Shown: in pieces, positions 59,439 through 64,000 of the stretch
Layout: each line of letters opens with the position of its first letter
Position numbering within the stretch: the first letter of the stretch is position 1
Assembly: GCA_046345315.1 (NCBI GenBank)
Contig: JBKDKA010000158.1
Location: 16,335-80,334, forward strand
DNA length: 64,000 nucleotides
Reading direction: 5' to 3'
Origin: F1-80-MAGs062 sp046345315
GTDB lineage: Bacteria > Planctomycetota > Planctomycetia > Planctomycetales > Planctomycetaceae
The notes under the pieces: generated by a model
Database searches by the model: none
The model's input: the letters and a program-made list of their open reading frames with translations, nothing else
What the model was told of the DNA's origin: nothing
Made by a program: the position numbers and the translations under genes

Positions 59439-60636
59439 TTCCGGCCTCCAGAATTGGCAGAATTGTTGCGAAAAGAATGAAACCGACCACGATAGCGAGG
59501 AATACGATCAAGACTGGTTCGAGCCCCGCTGTCAGTCTGGCCGTAGCGCTTGAAACCTGAGCTTCGTAGCCACTTGCGAGGCGATTGAGCATACGCTCAA
59601 GTTCTCCGGTCTGCTGGCCCACGGTAAAGATCTGAATCACCAGTGGAGGGAAGATTCTGGTTGCGCTCAGAGCCTCTCCAATGTCGCCGCCCGATTGCAC
59701 TCGTTCCTGAATAGAATGGAGGGCTTCTTTGAGCAGGACATTCTTCGCAGCCCTTGATGCTGTCTGAATTGCATCTACGAAGACGATTCCGTTTTCCATC
59801 AACGTTGAGATCACAATCGCTGAGTGTGCGATCTCCTGCTTCCTGGCCAGTGGGCCCAACAGCGGCAGTGAAAACATCAGGCGATCCCACGCCCTTTTTC
59901 CGGAACGTGTTCTGAAAACTGCCATGATCGCCACCATTCCGACACCACAGAGCCCGCCAATCCACCAGCCCTCCTGTGTGGCAATGTCACTCATTGCCTT
60001 CAGGACCCGTGTTGGCCACGGCAGTGGACGTCCTGATGCCACGAGATTCTCAAGAAGCATCGGCAGTACCACAGTCATCAAAAAGATAGAAACGATGGCC
60101 GAGAGAAGAATGATGATTGCTGGATAGACAAGTGCCGTGGTGATTCGATCCTTGAACTGTAATGAGCGATCTTTGAAATCCGCCAATCGATCGAGGACTG
60201 AATCCAGGGTTCCGGCATTCTCTCCCACCCGAACCATCTGAACGATCAGATCGTCGTAGTACTCTGGCTGATCCTGCATCGCTTCCGAGAGACTTCCTCC
60301 GCCAGCGACGCGTTCCCGCATCCTGTGCAGGGCTTCCCCAAAGCGTCCCCGATTCTGGGTTGCTACCGTTTCGAGGCAATCAACCAATCCGATCCCGGTA
60401 CTCATCAAAGTTGCAAGGTCACGCACCGCCGACGTGACAAGAGCCGCATTTCGCCCGGGGCGTCTCAACCATGTCAGTTGATTCTCGCGTAGCTTTGGCC
60501 TGATTTCCACCACGGATTCCGGGAAGATACCTCGTGCTCGAAGCTTATCCCTCGCATCACGTGCAGAATCGGCCGTCATCATAGATTTCACGATTCGCCG
60601 ATCATGTCCGCCGAAAGAGAATTCGTACTGGGGCAT
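59428..60636 (-). CDS. gspF: Type II secretion inner-membrane protein GspF (402 aa)
   Basis: Polytopic platform protein: two GspF cytoplasmic domains (about 60-180 and 270-370), each with conserved FGEALHRMRERVAGGGSLSEA and GEALSATRIFPPLVIQ-type repeats, and membrane segments at AIIILLSAIVSIFLMTVVLP, GGLCGVGMVAIMAVF and IVFLAIVVGFILFATILP. N-terminal domain YEFSFGGHDRRIVK. First gene of the minus-strand T2SS operon; gspG overlaps its end. Confidence 0.92.
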   Translation of the reverse strand: MPQYEFSFGGHDRRIVKSMMTADSARDARDKLRARGIFPESVVEIRPKLRENQLTWLRRPGRNAALVTSAVRDLATLMSTGIGLVDCLETVATQNRGRFGEALHRMRERVAGGGSLSEAMQDQPEYYDDLIVQMVRVGENAGTLDSVLDRLADFKDRSLQFKDRITTALVYPAIIILLSAIVSIFLMTVVLPMLLENLVASGRPLPWPTRVLKAMSDIATQEGWWIGGLCGVGMVAIMAVFRTRSGKRAWDRLMFSLPLLGPLARKQEIAHSAIVISTLMENGIVFVDAIQTASRAAKNVLLKEALHSIQERVQSGGDIGEALSATRIFPPLVIQIFTVGQQTGELERMLNRLASGYEAQVSSATARLTAGLEPVLIVFLAIVVGFILFATILPILEAGNVL

Positions 60637-61267
60637 GATCCGTTCCCATTCAGATCAAAATTACCTTGATATTCAGGCGACAAGTGAACTCATAGAGACC
60701 GTAAAAAAATGAAGCCGGCGTCCAGAGACCGCCCGCCCAGGTCTTCATTCAAACGGCCCCTGTAATCTTTGGATTTCGTTTCCGATCGGCAGGCAACACG
60801 TGACATGAATCACTCTTCTGCCGTTGCAATTCCGCGATAGCCACGCCATCAATTGTGACTCGTCTGGATGAGTATACACAGTCGTTGCCTAACATTCGAA
60901 CCACTCAGTGCCACAATTCTACGTCTCATGGGGCACCGTTGCCTCTGCCCTCACAGCATGGGGGTATCACTCACCCAGCATGGCGATGGGCAAATTCCCT
61001 AATGCTTCACTTTCAATCCTTTATGGTCCTTGACAAACCGAAGGAGGCATTAACACTACGAAGCATACCACCACATTTAAATACCGAAGCCGTTTATTAT
61101 GGCGATGACAGCAAGGTCCTGTGGTACGAGGATTAGACAGTCTGTGGTGGTTTGCGTATCGGCAGAGGATATCTCGTGCACATTCCTCGAACTGATGCAC
61201 AAGGATTCAATCCTGATTGTGTCGTCTGCTGTGTACTTCGTTTCCTCTGAGTGTATGGAGCCCGCTG
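60637..61267. other. Intergenic region between the T2SS operon and the PA14-type gene
   Basis: About 630 bases holding the divergent promoters of gspF (minus) and the exported PA14 protein (plus). Open frames are present but have no ribosome site and no protein-like composition. No repeat or RNA gene seen. Confidence 0.45.
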
Positions 61268-63328
61268 ATGAGCCTGCCCCGTCTTCAAGTGCTGCCAGTT
61301 GCTTTTGCTGCATGTATCTCGCTGTTTCTGATCCGGCCAAGCGTAGTGTCTGCTCAGCCGTCATCTCGCCTTCCAGAGAACTGGCAGCAGCTGTCAGCGA
61401 AAGATTTTGCATACGCGGTCGAGCCATTTTATGACACCGCGACGAATCGACCCAAGGGTGATTTTGACGAGAAAGCTGTGCGTCGCCATGCAGCGAATCT
61501 GTTTCTGCAATATGACCTCGCCAATACGCCAATTTCTGATTTTCCTGTGATCTATCGGCTCTATCGTGCGGGGTGGCGTGAGCTCAGCGATGAGCAGAGA
61601 GACTCAATGGGAAAATCGGTCGCAGCTCGACAGGATGACTGGGCAGGACGAACGTATGAGGAGAATTTATCGAAGGTCATGCTGATGGACTGGGCAGATA
61701 TCCCCTTTGAGCGGATGTCACAGGATGTCATCAGTTTTTTCGATGCCGGCGGGAAATACGAGGATGTTTGGCCAAACGACCTTCAGGACTATGCTCGTCT
61801 CGCTGTGAGAGATCCCAAAGTTGTCAAAGGGAGTTTTCGGGTGCGTTGGGAAGGGAACGTCACGGCGCCCCAGTCCGGGCTTTATACGTTTTCGGTGAGC
61901 GAAGTGAATACTTCTCATGTTTCAGGTGACTATTCGCTGGCTCAGACGATGGAAGTGACACTCGATGGCAAAAAGATCATCTCGGCGACGCCTGAATCGT
62001 GGACTCATGTTGCTTCTCCAGTGCAATTGTCAGCCGGAAAGCCAGCTGCCATCCGTGTGGACTTCGCTGTCGAGTCGAATGATCTGCCAAAGAGCGCGGC
62101 ACACGCGATTCTGTTCTGGGAGTCGAAAAGTACTCCAAGAACAGTGATTCCGAGGGACCAGTTGACCGTTGCGGATGGTGGAAAAAACGGCCTGCAGGCG
62201 ACCTATTCGTGGCTTGCGGATGGGGCTGAGGTGACAATCTCGCGTGTTGATCCGAATGTTGATTTTGCGTGGGCATCGTCGGATGTGATCGTATCGGGTG
62301 ACTCGACGATTAAAGAAGATTTGCTGGCTCGGGCGTGGGACAAGCAGACGTCACCTGAGTTTCTTCAGACGTTGGTCAAAGCCGATGGCAAGGTGCGGAT
62401 GCACTCCTGGACAATCGACCCCCATTTCTCATCCCAGAATTTGTCTTCCGAACGACGGCAGGCATTTCTGCGTTTGTTGCTCGATCGCCCTGAGTTGCTG
62501 GATGCATACTCTGCTCGGAGGATCGTTGGGCTCTATCGTGCTTACAGAATCGGAGCTCCCGACACGGCGTTGGATGTGTTCTGTCGATGGGCTCTGCAAA
62601 ACGCTGACTATGAATGCGAACTGACCCCAAGTGTCGAGGAACCGTTGTTTGACGGAAGTAATCGAGAAGCTTTTCACACGATGGCCATGTCAATCGTGCG
62701 GGAGCTGCCGACGAATCCAAGTCAACTGCAGGATGAGTTTCTTCAGATGCCGGACGGTCGTTGTTGTTTGCCTGTCGCTTACACTCTTGGGTACAGCTAT
62801 CTGATGCGTGACAAGCTGGAAACCTGGATCGAACTGCTTGATGCGAAGCTGGCACAGAGAAGCCTTGTTGGGGACAGTCGAGTGAACTGGCTGCTTGCCC
62901 GTTCTCATGCAGATGAGATCCGTCTTGGGACACGTGACCCGTTCTCACCATTAGTCGACAGGCCCCTGGACGGACGCGGCCTCCTGGACCTTGCCTTGTT
63001 GACCGCCGAGAGTTCTGCGGTCAAGTTGAGGATCACGAAAGAGATTGCAGCGAGGCTGGCGGCCACGACTCAGTACGATCAGGCCCAGGTGGTTCTGGAG
63101 CAGGCGATAGCCGCTGGTGCGAGTACCGACGAGATTTCCTCATGGCGGCAGAGGATCAGGAAACTCAAAGAAGAGCATGCGGCTTCGGCCGCCGCTCGGG
63201 AGGAAGATGTGAAGAAATCGTACATCGAAGCGTTGCAGAAGCGCCGTGACAAAGCGGCTGCTGATGGCAACACCAAGGCGGTCAGCCGCTATGACGCCAT
63301 GATTCAAGAAGCTCAGTCGCAGAAGTGA
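61268..63328 (+). CDS. Exported PA14-domain protein (686 aa)
   Basis: ATG 61268 begins a signal peptide (MSLPRLQVLPVAFAACISLF, cleavage near VSAQ). The middle (about 170-320) is a PA14-like beta-sandwich: FRVRWEGNVTAPQSGLYTF, VTLDGKKIISATPES, AAIRVDFAVES and HAILFWESKS. The remainder is helical, ending in a charged coiled coil (EEHAASAAAREEDVKKSYIEA). PA14 domains bind carbohydrate or other surface ligands. Likely periplasmic or secreted and a candidate substrate of the T2SS next to it. Upstream in-frame residues look like a chance extension. Confidence 0.82.
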   Translation: MSLPRLQVLPVAFAACISLFLIRPSVVSAQPSSRLPENWQQLSAKDFAYAVEPFYDTATNRPKGDFDEKAVRRHAANLFLQYDLANTPISDFPVIYRLYRAGWRELSDEQRDSMGKSVAARQDDWAGRTYEENLSKVMLMDWADIPFERMSQDVISFFDAGGKYEDVWPNDLQDYARLAVRDPKVVKGSFRVRWEGNVTAPQSGLYTFSVSEVNTSHVSGDYSLAQTMEVTLDGKKIISATPESWTHVASPVQLSAGKPAAIRVDFAVESNDLPKSAAHAILFWESKSTPRTVIPRDQLTVADGGKNGLQATYSWLADGAEVTISRVDPNVDFAWASSDVIVSGDSTIKEDLLARAWDKQTSPEFLQTLVKADGKVRMHSWTIDPHFSSQNLSSERRQAFLRLLLDRPELLDAYSARRIVGLYRAYRIGAPDTALDVFCRWALQNADYECELTPSVEEPLFDGSNREAFHTMAMSIVRELPTNPSQLQDEFLQMPDGRCCLPVAYTLGYSYLMRDKLETWIELLDAKLAQRSLVGDSRVNWLLARSHADEIRLGTRDPFSPLVDRPLDGRGLLDLALLTAESSAVKLRITKEIAARLAATTQYDQAQVVLEQAIAAGASTDEISSWRQRIRKLKEEHAASAAAREEDVKKSYIEALQKRRDKAAADGNTKAVSRYDAMIQEAQSQK

Positions 63329-63399
63329 ACGACTGCCCCATCGTGTGACATCTTTGCCGTTTGTACAGTTTCATTGCCAGCACTGTCAGGGTAATTCGA

Positions 63400-64000
63400 A
63401 TGAGCAGCTTCCGTCGCAGTTACACGGCAAGAATGTTTATGGCGTTACAGCATCGCCATGCTCTTTTCGGGCGTGTATTTCGGTCCGCTCTGGCGTTACT
63501 GATCTTCTTAACGTCGATTCCGCTGCAGACGATTGTTGAGGCCTGCGATGTTGGTAATCCAAATCCCCCCAGTTATCCACAGCCGTGTGGCTCTGGCAGA
63601 TGCTGCCCGCCGCAGTACGGTCCCGGACTCCCGGGAGGTCCGGGTGGTGGTTTAGGCGGTGGTCCTGGTGGAACAATCAGGGATGGTGGTGGCAGAGGAG
63701 TTATTCGTGATATCGGTGGCGGTGGTCGTGGTGGTGGTGATTACGGTCCAACGGTAACGATGGATCCGATCTATCTGAAGTATGGCACGGTGGCCGAATC
63801 AGCGACAGATCTGAGTCTTCCGGGTTCTCCGTTCGGCTGGTCGATGAGCCGAACGTACAACAGTGGTGGGACCGGTGCGTCATCACTCGGTAATCTCTGG
63901 CTGAGCGGTGATTCAGATCGATATCTGGTGCAGAGTGGTGCGAACATCAACTTTCTCGTGGGTGCCAATTCTCAGCGGGTGTTCACAGGCAGTGGAACAC
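63400..64000 (+). CDS. RHS/YD-type cell-surface protein, N-terminal part (runs off the window)
   Basis: A frame open from ATG 63400 to the window end (200 codons, no stop). N-terminal signal/membrane segment (RSALALLIFLTSIPLQTI), a Cys/Pro-rich patch, a Gly-rich linker (about residues 75-105), then a DPIYLKYGTVAESATDLSLP and SPFGWSMSRTYNS region like the start of large RHS/YD-repeat secreted proteins of planctomycetes. The C-terminal toxin or repeat domain is beyond the window. Confidence 0.6.
   Translation, partial: MSSFRRSYTARMFMALQHRHALFGRVFRSALALLIFLTSIPLQTIVEACDVGNPNPPSYPQPCGSGRCCPPQYGPGLPGGPGGGLGGGPGGTIRDGGGRGVIRDIGGGGRGGGDYGPTVTMDPIYLKYGTVAESATDLSLPGSPFGWSMSRTYNSGGTGASSLGNLWLSGDSDRYLVQSGANINFLVGANSQRVFTGSGT

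Overview
The window looks like part of a large plasmid, or a plasmid-like mobile replicon, from a planctomycete (probably Planctomycetales; species not determined). Evidence for the host: moderate GC, secreted proteins with PA14 and RHS-like domains, large TPR/CHAT proteins, and a T2SS of planctomycete flavour. Evidence for a plasmid: an iteron origin with a RepA-type initiator (46.9-48.1 kb), a ParA/partner pair (45.8-46.9 kb), a MobF relaxase-helicase (7.3-10.0 kb), a very large methylase-helicase of the plasmid/ICE type (25.1-30.7 kb), and a run of very small overlapping plasmid-type genes (37-40 kb). No tRNA, rRNA or CRISPR array was seen, and no type IV secretion genes, so the replicon may be mobilisable rather than self-transmissible on this evidence.

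Layout. 0-6.1 kb: the end of a tyrosine recombinase, an unrecognised two-gene cassette, and a graveyard of decayed insertion sequences (an inverted IS4/IS701-like remnant, an IS5-type fragment, and an IS4/IS701-like element with 15-bp terminal inverted repeats sitting in it). 6.1-10.8 kb: a mobilisation block (relaxase plus small coupled genes), with a perfect 12-bp hairpin 145 bp upstream of the relaxase. 11.3-17.5 kb: a tightly coupled three-gene operon encoding a CHAT protease-NB-ARC-TPR protein, a caspase-like protease and an alpha/beta hydrolase. 18.5-24.2 kb: a four-gene operon on the other strand with a double-GHKL ATPase, a receiver-domain protein, an unknown protein and an N6-adenine methyltransferase. 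25.1-30.7 kb: the methylase-helicase. 31.0-34.7 kb: a C39-like protease fused to a xylose-isomerase-like barrel, with a small partner. 35.4-40.6 kb: ankyrin protein, eight small accessory genes including a lone methyltransferase, bracketed by two paralogous small genes. 41.0-45.2 kb: a large exported protein and an orphan antitoxin-like gene. 45.2-48.1 kb: partition and replication. 48.6-60.6 kb: a nearly complete type II secretion system, gspD and gspE on the plus strand converging on gspF-G-H-I-J-K-C-L-M plus a TPR lipoprotein on the minus strand. 61.3-64.0 kb: exported PA14-type protein and the start of an RHS-like cell-surface protein that runs off the window.

The best candidates for undescribed biology are the two adjacent operons at 11.3-17.5 kb and 18.5-24.2 kb. 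Both have sensor/switch/effector architecture and lie between the relaxase and the plasmid methylase-helicase, a typical place for anti-phage or plasmid-competition cargo. The first resembles a death-type protease cascade ending in a putative lipase/esterase; the second resembles a phosphorelay-like circuit feeding a DNA methyltransferase. The functional links are inference from architecture and gene coupling only.
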